64,000 nucleotides of DNA from Chloroflexota bacterium (GTDB lineage: Bacteria; Chloroflexota; Chloroflexia; Chloroheliales; Chloroheliaceae): the NCBI GenBank assembly GCA_028287745.1, contig JAQBPB010000021.1, positions 124,001-188,000 of the forward strand, written 5' to 3'. Below, piece after piece: positions 1 through 7,774 of the stretch. Positions within the stretch are counted from its first letter, which is position 1. Each line of letters begins with the position of its first letter. The position numbers and the translations under genes were made by a program. Under the pieces are notes generated by a model. That model saw only the letters and a list, made by a program, of their open reading frames with translations. It did no database searches and was not told the origin of the DNA.

Positions 1-228
1 CTTGAGAACAACCCCGATCCAGGGTACTACAACCAGGCACATTGCCTCAATCGGCAACAGGGTCACTCCGGTGACAACTGTTCTGGGGCCCGGTGTCAGG
101 AATGTATGTGTGGGCAAATCAGTAAATGTTGAAAACAGAAAAGCTAAAGCGCGGCACAGGTGACACAAAGATACCCGGTGCCGTTTTGTTTTAAACTCAA
201 AAGCAGCGAGGGTTTGTTTTATACACAT
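1..228. other. Window edge, undetermined open frames
   Basis: Two open frames cover this edge and I recognise neither. On the minus strand an ATG at 228 opens a frame that stays open for 76 codons to the window edge and includes a hydrophobic run near the edge. On the plus strand a frame is open from base 1 to a TGA at 130-132 and is Cys-rich near its end. They overlap antisense, so at most one is likely a real partial gene. No ribosome binding site decides between them. Confidence 0.25.
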
Positions 229-232
229 GTAT

Positions 233-258
233 CCCCTGCTAGGTACCAATAACAGGGG
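233..258. promoter_or_regulatory. Small hairpin upstream of the SWIM gene
   Basis: CCCCTG (233-238) and CAGGGG (253-258) form a perfect 6-bp inverted repeat around a 14-nt loop. It sits 27 bases before the SWIM protein start, ahead of its AAGGAGG ribosome binding site. It could be an operator or a leader hairpin; no T-run follows it. Confidence 0.3.
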
Positions 259-285
259 CAGTGAAGAATCCGAAGGAGGCTAACA

Positions 286-576
286 ATGAACAGCAGCTTA
301 TACGGAAAGATCGAGAAAGCCAAACGCTACCAGGAGGAACCTGGCCGCATCCACTTCCAGACAGCTCAAGTTGAGTTCCGCGGTAATCACGATAATTATA
401 CAGTTTCGCTCAGCAATTCTAACTGGCATTGTAATTGCCACACTTTTGCCACCGGCTTTGAAACCTGTTCGCATATCATGGCCCTGCAACGCATTTTGCA
501 CGATATGCTTGACGAGGAGTCCCGCAGCCAACATGTAGAGCTGGTGCCAGACGCCGCTGTACATGCGATGAGCTAG
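286..576 (+). CDS. Small SWIM zinc-finger protein
   Basis: This 96-residue protein is little more than a SWIM zinc finger. Cys49, Cys51, Cys61 and His63 give the CxC-x9-CxH signature. SWIM fingers bind DNA or proteins and usually sit inside larger proteins such as Swi2/Snf2 ATPases and MULE transposases, so a free-standing copy is probably a small DNA-binding or adaptor protein. The start is firm: AAGGAGG lies 7 bases before the ATG. The gene stands alone, with a rho-independent terminator about 25 bases after the stop. No partner is adjacent, so its target cannot be read from context. Confidence 0.8.
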   Translation: MNSSLYGKIEKAKRYQEEPGRIHFQTAQVEFRGNHDNYTVSLSNSNWHCNCHTFATGFETCSHIMALQRILHDMLDEESRSQHVELVPDAAVHAMS

Positions 577-600
577 GGTACCGCTTTCCATAATAAGAAG

Positions 601-637
601 AAAAACCGCTTCTCTTTACAAAGAAGCGGTTTTTTTA
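601..637 (+). terminator. Rho-independent terminator of the SWIM gene
   Basis: An 11-bp stem (603-613 with 622-632) around an 8-nt loop, A-rich before and followed by a T-run. It ends the SWIM transcript. Confidence 0.9.
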
Positions 638-650
638 ATTTTAAATTTGT

Positions 651-679
651 TTGACGCCAGGCCCCGGCTTTGTTATCAT
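651..679 (+). promoter_or_regulatory. Sigma70-type promoter of the DUF4126 gene
   Basis: TTGACG (651-656), a 17-base spacer and TATCAT (674-679). It lies between the terminator of the preceding gene and the TTG start at 723, leaving a leader of roughly 35 bases. Confidence 0.6.
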
Positions 680-722
680 TTGAACAAATACAACTGTTTG
701 CACTTGAAAGGATTTTTGTGTC

Positions 723-1313
723 TTGGAGTTTTTAATAAAGTTTTTGGCCGGGTGCGGTCTGGCTATTCCCTGCGGTATAAAGCCTTACCTGCCACTGGGG
801 GTTTTGAGTGTGGCCGGTCTGGGCGGTAGAATACCGTTATCGGCTCCCTACAGCTTTTTGGCTACCTGGACAGCGGTGATAGTCCTGGTTGTCCTGATTG
901 GAATTGATATTTTTGCCGATAAGCTTCCACAGATTGAAAAACTTTATACCTATCTAAATTATATTATCCGGCCGGTGGCCGGGGCGATTGCGTTCGCGGC
1001 GATAGTTCCGCCGACCGTAATAGATACCGGTGTGAGTTTCTTGCTGGGCATGGTCCTGGCCGAAGTAACTTACCTGATCAAAACTGTTCTTCGCCCGGCG
1101 ATTGCCTCCTCCAGCCGGACCGCCAGTGTGGTTGAACCTTTAATCAGCAGCGGTGAAAATATCCTGGCTGTCGCGCTGGCCATGATAACGGTGCTGTCCG
1201 GCATAGTGGGTGGGGTGCTTTCGCTCCTGGTCTTGCTGGGTATGCTCGGACTGTTGTTTGCCGTGCGCCGCCGCAATCGCACCGGCATTGGTGTGGCGAC
1301 CAACCTCAAATAA
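723..1313 (+). CDS. DUF4126-like integral membrane protein
   Basis: The 196-residue protein is almost wholly hydrophobic. It opens with Gly/Pro-rich hydrophobic segments and has about four to five predicted membrane helices, ending in a short basic tail. The organisation and the Asp/Lys-containing loop after the second helix resemble DUF4126 proteins, a family without known biochemistry. The start is TTG at 723, with AAAGGA about 9 bases upstream; the GTG at 718 is in another frame and stops at once. The glycosyltransferase gene follows after 3 bases, so the two are probably co-transcribed. Confidence 0.7.
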   Translation: MEFLIKFLAGCGLAIPCGIKPYLPLGVLSVAGLGGRIPLSAPYSFLATWTAVIVLVVLIGIDIFADKLPQIEKLYTYLNYIIRPVAGAIAFAAIVPPTVIDTGVSFLLGMVLAEVTYLIKTVLRPAIASSSRTASVVEPLISSGENILAVALAMITVLSGIVGGVLSLLVLLGMLGLLFAVRRRNRTGIGVATNLK

Positions 1314-1316
1314 GAT

Positions 1317-2453
1317 ATGCAAATCGGAATTGACGCCAGCCGGTTAGCCGTAGCCCAGCGCACCGGCACCGAAAATTATGCTTTTGAAATCACGCGCAAC
1401 CTGGCCCAACTGGTTGCGCAAGCTGGCGCAGCGCACCGTTTAACCCTCTATTTCAATCAGCCTCCCGCCCCGGCCGTCCTTGGAAACCTGGACCTGCCCG
1501 CTGCCGTTGAATTAAAAGCTATGCGGTTTCCCCGGCTGTGGACCCATCTTCGCTTGAGCCGCGAGATGCTGGAACGGCCTCCGGGCGCATTGTTCGTACC
1601 GGCCCATGTCTTACCGCTGGCCCACCCGGCCCGTTCGGTAGTAACAATTCATGATATGGGCTATCTTTATTTCCCCCAATCCCACACCTTCAGGTCCCGC
1701 CAATATCTTGACCTCTCCACCCGCTTTAGCGCCACACAGGCCCGCCGGGTTATCGCTATCAGCCATGCCACCAGGAATGACCTGGTGCGCCACTACGGCC
1801 TTAAACCGTCTAAAGTCGAAGTTATCTATCACGGCTATGATAAGCAGCGGTTTTTCCCCGTAACCGGTGAGGCCGCCATACAGGCCGCGCGCGCCCGTTA
1901 CAATATCGGGCCGGGCCGGTTTTTGCTTTACGTGGGAACCTTGCAGCCGCGCAAGAACTTGCTGCGCCTGTTAGAAGCTTTTGCCAGCCTGGCCGGGCAG
2001 CCGGAATTCAAGGATTTGCAACTGGTCCTGGCCGGCAAACCCGGCTGGTTGAGCCAGCCTATTCTGGATGGGGCGGCTCAACTCCAGGAGAAGTTTCCGG
2101 GCCGGTTGATTCTGCCGGGCTACCTGGCCGAAGAAGACTTGCCGCTGCTGTTAAGCGCCGCCGGAGCTTTTGTGTTTCCTTCGCTGTACGAGGGTTTTGG
2201 AATGCCGGTCCTGGAAGCCCTGGCCTGTGGCTGCCCGGTGGTCTGCTCCAACTCCAGCAGCCTGCCCGAAGTGGCTGGAGATGCCGCCCTATATCATCAT
2301 CCCCTGGATGGTCTTTCCCTGGAAAATCAGCTCCGGCGGCTGTTGACCCAACCCAACTTGCGCCAGGAAATGGTCCAAAAGGGCCTGGAACGGGCCGCTT
2401 CCTTCTCCTGGGAAAAAGCGGCCGCGCAAACTCTCCAGGTCCTAACGGCATAA
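1317..2453 (+). CDS. GT4-family glycosyltransferase
   Basis: A 378-residue GT-B fold retaining glycosyltransferase of family GT4. The C-terminal nucleotide-sugar site shows the EGFGMPVLEA motif with Glu292 and Glu300 (E-x7-E), preceded by the usual YVGTLQPRKN and LAGKPGW segments. The N-terminal acceptor domain has the TIHDMGYLYFP segment seen in mannosyl/rhamnosyl-type members. It should transfer a sugar from a nucleotide donor to a lipid or polysaccharide acceptor at the inner face of the membrane. The start lies 3 bases after the DUF4126 stop, so translation may be coupled. Donor and acceptor cannot be read from the sequence. Confidence 0.9.
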   Translation: MQIGIDASRLAVAQRTGTENYAFEITRNLAQLVAQAGAAHRLTLYFNQPPAPAVLGNLDLPAAVELKAMRFPRLWTHLRLSREMLERPPGALFVPAHVLPLAHPARSVVTIHDMGYLYFPQSHTFRSRQYLDLSTRFSATQARRVIAISHATRNDLVRHYGLKPSKVEVIYHGYDKQRFFPVTGEAAIQAARARYNIGPGRFLLYVGTLQPRKNLLRLLEAFASLAGQPEFKDLQLVLAGKPGWLSQPILDGAAQLQEKFPGRLILPGYLAEEDLPLLLSAAGAFVFPSLYEGFGMPVLEALACGCPVVCSNSSSLPEVAGDAALYHHPLDGLSLENQLRRLLTQPNLRQEMVQKGLERAASFSWEKAAAQTLQVLTA

Positions 2454-2531
2454 ACTTTTGCCCTGGTACGGCTTTTGAGAATACGTTTTTCTGCTTGTTA
2501 AATATCAGGCTTGCGGGATTTTTAATTAAAA

Positions 2532-3818
2532 ATGAAAATTCAAAAAGGAAATGACGGTAAACTGACGCCATCCAGCGGGACTGCTTCGCCTGAACCGCGC
2601 CAGAAACCTTTTAGAGCTCTCGAAAACCGGGATTTCCGGTTGTTGTGGTTTGGTCAGGCGGTTTCCCAGCTTGGCACCCAGATGCGTATCGCCGGGATTG
2701 GCTGGCAAATCTACCTGCTGACCCACGACCCTCTTCAGTTAGGCGCTATCGGGCTGTGCCGGGTCGTGCCGCTGGTGGCTTTTTCGCTGATTGGCGGCTC
2801 AGCGGCGGACGTGAGCGACCGGCGCAAACTCCTGTTGGTCGCTGAAGCAATCCTGATGTTCTTGTCGGGCGTGCTGGCTTTTGTCACGCTGACCGGCGCG
2901 GTGAACGTCTGGTGGATTTACGCGATTACCATCCTTACTTCGGCCACCAACGCCTTCGAACGGCCTTCTTTTTCGGCCCTGGTCCCGGCCCTCGTTCCTC
3001 GCGACCAACTCAGTAGCGCGATTAGCCTGAACACCTTAAACTTCCAGGTGGCGACCGTTATCGGGCCGGGCCTGGGTGGGGTTATCATCGCGCTGGTAGG
3101 GGTGCAGGGTGTTTTCTGGATTGACGCGGCTTCTTACCTGGCTGTCCTGGCTTCCTTGCTTTTGATCAAGTACCGCCCGGCTGTCCGGTCAACCCAGCGG
3201 GTCAGCGTGGCGGCAGCGGTCGAAGGCTTACGCTTTGTCTGGGGCAACAAAATCCTGGTTTCAACTATGCTGCTGGACTTCTTCGCGACCTTTTTTGCTT
3301 CCTCCCGGACGCTCCTGCCGATCTTTGCGACCGATGTCCTGCACTCGGGTGAGATAGGTTTTGGCTTGCTGTCGGCGGCGGACGCAGTTGGCGCGGTGGT
3401 CATGAGCCTGATAATGGCCTGGCTTAACCCCAGCCGCTTTCGCCATCCCGGCATTATCTTGTTGATAGGGGTCTTTTTCTTCAGCGTTTTTACTATACTG
3501 TTCGGCTTATCAACCTCGCTGCCTTTTTCTCTGCTATGCCTGTTTTTTGTGGGAGCCAGCGATACGGTCAGTATGGTCCTGCGGCAAACCATCTCGCAAC
3601 TGGTCACGCCGGATGAACTGCGCGGCCGGATGCAGTCGGTCAACATGATTTTCTTTGCGGGCGGCCCTCAATTGGGCGAGTTGGAGGCGGGTATTGTCGC
3701 CCGGGTCGGTGGCCCGGCCCTGTCGGTGGTCAGCGGTGGAATTGCCTGTGTGGTGGTGGTCCTGGCGGTAGCGGCAATGAGTCCTGGCTTGCGCAAGTAC
3801 AAGTTTGAAAAAGACTAA
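2532..3818 (+). CDS. MFS exporter, EntS/MFS_3-like
   Basis: This 428-residue protein has about twelve membrane helices. A 35-residue soluble N-terminal tail precedes the conserved FRLLWFGQ segment, and the loop between helices 2 and 3 carries the MFS signature region (AADVSDRRKLL). The layout fits the MFS_3 group that includes the enterobactin exporter EntS and macrolide pumps. It likely exports a small molecule by proton antiport. The start is ATG at 2532, about 80 bases after the glycosyltransferase. No siderophore or antibiotic genes lie nearby, so the substrate is open. Confidence 0.88.
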   Translation: MKIQKGNDGKLTPSSGTASPEPRQKPFRALENRDFRLLWFGQAVSQLGTQMRIAGIGWQIYLLTHDPLQLGAIGLCRVVPLVAFSLIGGSAADVSDRRKLLLVAEAILMFLSGVLAFVTLTGAVNVWWIYAITILTSATNAFERPSFSALVPALVPRDQLSSAISLNTLNFQVATVIGPGLGGVIIALVGVQGVFWIDAASYLAVLASLLLIKYRPAVRSTQRVSVAAAVEGLRFVWGNKILVSTMLLDFFATFFASSRTLLPIFATDVLHSGEIGFGLLSAADAVGAVVMSLIMAWLNPSRFRHPGIILLIGVFFFSVFTILFGLSTSLPFSLLCLFFVGASDTVSMVLRQTISQLVTPDELRGRMQSVNMIFFAGGPQLGELEAGIVARVGGPALSVVSGGIACVVVVLAVAAMSPGLRKYKFEKD

Positions 3819-3854
3819 TTTCACCCCTCCGGATGCTTCTTATTAACTTATCAA

Positions 3855-3919
3855 GTTCAAATTCCTTATTTAAATGGGTGATTTCACTTTTAAGTTTTAT
3901 AAAATAAGGTTTTTTGAAC
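3855..3919. terminator. Dyad between convergent genes
   Basis: An imperfect inverted repeat (3855-3871 with 3902-3919) in AT-rich sequence between the MFS stop and the minus-strand kinase stop. The inner 8 bp (CCTTATTT/AAATAAGG) and the outer GTTCAAA/TTTGAAC match, around a 30-nt loop. It could act as a bidirectional terminator, although the loop is longer than usual. Confidence 0.4.
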
Positions 3920-3985
3920 AAAAATTTTAAGAAATCGAATCAATTTCTAATATGTTTGCGTATAGGTGGATTTTGTCTGCCCATT

Positions 3986-4789
3986 TTAAAAGAACTCGTC
4001 TAGCAGCTGGTAGAACTCGATTTTGGCCCAATCTACCTCTTTCAAGCCGTATTCCTCGAATAGCAACCCTACTAAGCCGGGCCCCAGGTTAAACGGCAGG
4101 CTGCGAGCGGCCAGGGCCAGGTCCTGGTAGCGGTCGGCTACTCCGCTCCGGCCCAGGTCAATAAAGCCGCTGATTTTGCGGCAATCAGGCTGGATTATTA
4201 TGTTTGGTAAGCAGTAATCGCCGTGCGTAAAGACTAAATCTTCGCTGGCGGGCCTGGTCCTTAGAAGCTCTTCAAATAGGTCCGGGGCTTTCCGGCCCAG
4301 GCGCTTTTCATCAAAGTCGGCTTCGTCCACCAGGCCGTCTTTCAGGCGCTGCCGGGCGGCTTCAAGTTGGCTGTCCAGGCCGCTATCAAAAGGGCATTCG
4401 CTTGTATCCAGGGAATGAATCAGTTTCAAGCCCTCGGCTAGCCGTTTTACTACTTCGGCCGGTTTAGACTTGAATGCCTCGCCATAGGCCATAACCCCGG
4501 TTACTTCCGAAAGCAGCAAATATTCACCGGCCGGGCTTTGCCGGTAGTACAGGACCTGCGGCACCGGTAGCCGATCTTTCAGCCAGTTTAAGCGCTCGAC
4601 TTCCGGCGTGAAAATGACCTCTGAATCAGGGGTCGCGGTTTTGAGATAAAAGGCGGGTTTATGCGCGGCGTAGAGATAAAATACACTGGCGCCCGAATAC
4701 CCATTAGTGACCGGTCGACTGGAATAACCCTGGATAAGGGCCGCCAGTTCCGGGGGGAGGGCGAGTACAGAATTAAATGGAACAGTCAT
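3986..4789 (-). CDS. Aminoglycoside 3'-phosphotransferase homologue
   Basis: The 267-residue protein matches the APH(3') family in length and along its C-terminal half. The HGDYCLPN loop places the catalytic Asp at 191 and the metal-binding Asn at 196. FIDLGRSGVADRYQD follows with the second metal-binding Asp at 211, and the protein ends in FYQLLDEFF, nearly the C-terminus of known kanamycin kinases. Family members phosphorylate the 3'-hydroxyl of kanamycin-type aminoglycosides with ATP. All catalytic residues are kept, so activity is plausible, but the real substrate is not known. It lies 53 bases downstream of metG on the same strand, with a hairpin between. No insertion sequence is visible, so it looks like a resident gene rather than recent cargo. 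Confidence 0.85.
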   Translation of the reverse strand: MTVPFNSVLALPPELAALIQGYSSRPVTNGYSGASVFYLYAAHKPAFYLKTATPDSEVIFTPEVERLNWLKDRLPVPQVLYYRQSPAGEYLLLSEVTGVMAYGEAFKSKPAEVVKRLAEGLKLIHSLDTSECPFDSGLDSQLEAARQRLKDGLVDEADFDEKRLGRKAPDLFEELLRTRPASEDLVFTHGDYCLPNIIIQPDCRKISGFIDLGRSGVADRYQDLALAARSLPFNLGPGLVGLLFEEYGLKEVDWAKIEFYQLLDEFF

Positions 4790-4804
4790 TTTAAAATACC
4801 AGGA

Positions 4805-4832
4805 GCCGCCTTACTGTTTCCGGTAAGGCGGC
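4805..4832. terminator. Hairpin between metG and the kinase gene
   Basis: A perfect 10-bp inverted repeat (4805-4814 with 4823-4832) around an 8-nt loop lies between the metG stop and the kinase start. A CCCCTTTT tract follows in the plus direction and only a weak T-run in the minus direction. Transcription from metG into the kinase gene is probably reduced rather than stopped. Confidence 0.6.
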
Positions 4833-4842
4833 CCCTTTTAAT

Positions 4843-6630
4843 TTAAGACTTTCGACTGGCGAGGAGGCGTTCTTTTTCCTCTTCGGCAACCTTTTCGTCC
4901 AGCTTGTTAAACAAAATCTGGGGCTGGCGGAGCGCCTGACCGGCCGGGACTTCTTCGATAGCCCATTTGGCCGTAGGACGTACCGCGATCACACCCTGCT
5001 TTTCCTGACCGCTGTAGCTTTCGGTCGTGCCATCGCCGCCCTCAAATCCCAGATAGCTGTGCAGCTTTTCGGCCGCGAAAGGCAGGAAAGGATAAGTCAG
5101 CACCTTGAGAGTATTGATAACCTGTAGGGCCACCCAGAAAGTAGTCCCGGCGGCTTCCCGGTCGGTCTTGATTACTTTCCAGGGCGCTTTTTCGTCCAGG
5201 TATTTGTTAGCCGCGCTGGCCAGGCTCAAAGCTTCTTTCAGGGCATCGCGCAGGTGGACCCCTTCCAGCATTTCGCTTATCCGGGCAAAGGTTTCATCGC
5301 GGGTTACCAGGAGGGCTTTGCTAGACTCGTCCAACTCGCCGGGCGCGGGAACCTGACCGTCATAGTTCTTGTAGACATTAGTCAGAACCCGGTTGACCAG
5401 GTTGCCGTAAGTGCCGACCAGTTCATTGTTTATGCGGCTGACAAAATCGGCCCAGGTCCAGTTACTATCGCGGGTTTCCGGGGCAATCGCAGTCAGGTAA
5501 TAGCGCAACTGGTCGGGCTGGTAGCGTTCCTGGATATCCGGCATCCAGAGCGCCCAGTTCTGGCTGGTGCTCATCTTTTCGCCTTCCAGGTTCAAGAACT
5601 CGGCGGCGGGAACATCGTACGGTAGGGCCAGGCCGCCGTAACCCAGCAGCATGGCGGGCCAGATGATGGTGTGGAAGGTAATATTGTCTTTCGCCAGGAA
5701 GTAATAGCTCCGGGCCGGGGATTGGCCGGATTCGTCCAGCGACCACCAGTGTTTCCAGGCGTCGGGTTGGCCGGTCCGCTTGGCCCATTCGATGCTGGCC
5801 GAAAGGTAACCGATTACGGCGTCAAACCAGACGTAAATCCGCTTGTCTTTGAAAGCCGGGTTGTCCACCGGCACCGGGACGCCCCATTCCAGGTCGCGGG
5901 TGATCGCCCGGCCGTGAAGGCCGCGTTCCAGCCAGTTTTTGGTGTAGGCAATCGTATTGTCGCGCCAGTAGCTGCGGTCGCGGCTGTTAATCCATTCTTC
6001 CAGGGCCGGTTGTAACTTGCCCAGGTCCAGGAAAAAGTGTTCGGTTTCTCGGAACGTCACCGGGCTGCCGTCTTCCTTGCTGTGCGGGTTACCCAGTTGG
6101 ACAGGGTCGAGCTGGTTGCCGCAGTTATCGCATTGGTCGCCGCGCGCTTTGGGGTTCGAGCAAAATGGGCAGGTCCCTTCCACGTAGCGGTCTGGCAAGA
6201 AGCGGCCCTGGGTTTCGCTGTAACTGCCGGTCATTACCTCTTTATAGATAAAGTCCTTTTCCAGCAGCTTCAAGAAAATATCCTGGGTTACCGCGTAATG
6301 ATTATCGGTCAGGGTCTTGGTAAAGAGGTCAAATTCTATACCCAGCGCGTCCAGGGTGCCAAGTATGCTGGTATGGTAGCGCTCGACAATATCAAGCGGC
6401 GTAACCCCTTCCTGCTCGGCCCGGATGGTAATCGGGGTGCCGTGGCAGTCGCTCCCGCTGACCATCAGGACATCGCGGCCTTTGGCCCGCTGGAACCGGG
6501 CGAAAATATCGGCCGGTAGATACACGCCGCTGATATGCCCGGCGTGAAAAGGGCCGTTGACGTAGGGCCAGGCTACGCTGACTAGAATACGCTGTGATTC
6601 ACTTAATTCCTGATTTTTTTCTTCCGCCAT
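4843..6630 (-). CDS. metG: Methionyl-tRNA synthetase
   Basis: A class I aminoacyl-tRNA synthetase that charges tRNA-Met with methionine in the cytosol. The HIGH signature appears as HAGH at 29-32 and the second ATP-site signature as KMSTS at 352-356. Between them, near residues 152-170, a four-cysteine zinc knuckle (CPFC and CDNC) marks the MetG1 type. The C-terminal helical anticodon-binding domain is present. At 595 residues it lacks the extra C-terminal tRNA-binding domain found in longer MetG proteins. It has its own promoter upstream and is the first gene of its transcript. Confidence 0.97.
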   Translation of the reverse strand: MAEEKNQELSESQRILVSVAWPYVNGPFHAGHISGVYLPADIFARFQRAKGRDVLMVSGSDCHGTPITIRAEQEGVTPLDIVERYHTSILGTLDALGIEFDLFTKTLTDNHYAVTQDIFLKLLEKDFIYKEVMTGSYSETQGRFLPDRYVEGTCPFCSNPKARGDQCDNCGNQLDPVQLGNPHSKEDGSPVTFRETEHFFLDLGKLQPALEEWINSRDRSYWRDNTIAYTKNWLERGLHGRAITRDLEWGVPVPVDNPAFKDKRIYVWFDAVIGYLSASIEWAKRTGQPDAWKHWWSLDESGQSPARSYYFLAKDNITFHTIIWPAMLLGYGGLALPYDVPAAEFLNLEGEKMSTSQNWALWMPDIQERYQPDQLRYYLTAIAPETRDSNWTWADFVSRINNELVGTYGNLVNRVLTNVYKNYDGQVPAPGELDESSKALLVTRDETFARISEMLEGVHLRDALKEALSLASAANKYLDEKAPWKVIKTDREAAGTTFWVALQVINTLKVLTYPFLPFAAEKLHSYLGFEGGDGTTESYSGQEKQGVIAVRPTAKWAIEEVPAGQALRQPQILFNKLDEKVAEEEKERLLASRKS

Positions 6631-6683
6631 CTTTTTTTCTTTCTGACTAACCTGCTGTTTGCCATAATTGGTTAGCTAGTTAT

Positions 6684-6711
6684 AGTATAATCGATTTCCC
6701 TGGTAATGCAA
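6684..6711 (-). promoter_or_regulatory. Promoter of metG
   Basis: On the minus strand TTGCAT (plus 6706-6711), a 16-base spacer and TATACT (plus 6684-6689). It lies in the 85-base gap before metG. Confidence 0.6.
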
Positions 6712-6715
6712 GGGT

Positions 6716-7633
6716 CTATTTTTTAGGTAACTTGTAAAGCCCTCGCAAGTCGTTAATTCGTACCTTACTTATATCGCCGATCATGCGTAACGAGTCTTTT
6801 ACCGGGTTGACCTTGCTGCCGCTGACGTGGAACCACTGCACCGGTACTTCGCGGACCCGGTAATTCAGCTTGCGGGCCAGGAAAAGCACTTCCACGTCAA
6901 AGCCGGTAACCATTGCTCCCTTGACTTTGGGACTGTTTTCGCCGTAAAGCCGGACCTTATGAAAAAGGTCCCGGGCGACCTCACGGGTGAAAGCTTTGAA
7001 GCCGCACTGGGTATCCTGAAAGCGGCTAAAGGTAATTGATCTTACCAGCAAGTTAAAGACCCGGCCCATTAGATGCCGGTAGTAAGGTTCGTTAAAGCGG
7101 CGGGCCCCTTGGCCCTCCCGGCTACCGATAGCAACATCATAACCCTGTTCCAACCAGACCAGCAAGCGGTCAAAGTCCTCGATAGGGGTTGATAAATCGG
7201 CGTCGGTAAACAGCAAATACTTTCCCTGTCCTTCCAGCATACCGGTGCGGACGGCAAAAGCTTTGCCCCGGTGGGCGTTGGCTATCAACCGGGCCTGGAC
7301 CTGGTTTTGATCTTCTAAACGGGGAGATTGGGCCTGCCGGGAAATGATTTCTTCCACTACCGACCGGGTAGCGTCTTCGCTGCCGTCGTCCACCACCAGC
7401 ACTTCGGCTTTAAAGGGTTGCTTGTGCAGCCAATCAAGGATTTTTTGGAGGGATTGGGGCAACCGCGATTCTTCATTATAAGCTGGAATAATTACCGTTA
7501 GAAAAGGGTTTTCGGTCTGTTGCCGGTGCGGTCTATCCCCGGTTTCCATTTCAGTCAAATTTCCCGGCTCCTCACGGTATTCTTGCGGGTTTGCCTCTGT
7601 TACACCGCTACCCTGGTGTCCCTCAATTTCCAT
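6716..7633 (-). CDS. GT2 glycosyltransferase, polyprenyl-P-sugar synthase type
   Basis: A 305-residue GT-A fold enzyme of family GT2. It shows the entry strand TVIIPAYNEESRLP, a VVDDGSEDATR segment, the metal-binding FTDADLSTP, and the DTQCGFKAFTR segment typical of dolichyl-phosphate glucose/mannose synthases. Such enzymes load a hexose from a nucleotide sugar onto polyprenyl phosphate at the inner membrane face. A hydrophilic N-terminal extension of about 45 residues precedes the domain, and an internal ATG at Met29 is an alternative start. The next gene upstream encodes a large GT-C-like membrane protein, which is where such a lipid-linked sugar would be used. Confidence 0.88.
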   Translation of the reverse strand: MEIEGHQGSGVTEANPQEYREEPGNLTEMETGDRPHRQQTENPFLTVIIPAYNEESRLPQSLQKILDWLHKQPFKAEVLVVDDGSEDATRSVVEEIISRQAQSPRLEDQNQVQARLIANAHRGKAFAVRTGMLEGQGKYLLFTDADLSTPIEDFDRLLVWLEQGYDVAIGSREGQGARRFNEPYYRHLMGRVFNLLVRSITFSRFQDTQCGFKAFTREVARDLFHKVRLYGENSPKVKGAMVTGFDVEVLFLARKLNYRVREVPVQWFHVSGSKVNPVKDSLRMIGDISKVRINDLRGLYKLPKK

Positions 7634-7712
7634 TAACTCGATCTTTCCGTCTTAGACGCTTTCACAGGGGAGTGAAAAATAAAAGTCACGCCTTTAACCG
7701 GGCGCAACCGTG

Positions 7713-7741
7713 AGTTTATATGATAGTAGGTATAAGGTCAA
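7713..7741 (-). promoter_or_regulatory. Promoter of the GT2 gene
   Basis: On the minus strand TTGACC (plus 7736-7741), a 17-base spacer and TAAACT (plus 7713-7718). It leaves a leader of about 70 bases before the start at 7633. Confidence 0.55.
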
Positions 7742-7774
7742 GCTTATTAAAACCATTAAATGTAAAGAATTATT

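Noticed and set aside
647..829. 60-codon plus-strand frame overlapping the DUF4126 gene
   Set aside because: It reads over the promoter and the N-terminus of a recognised membrane protein in another frame.
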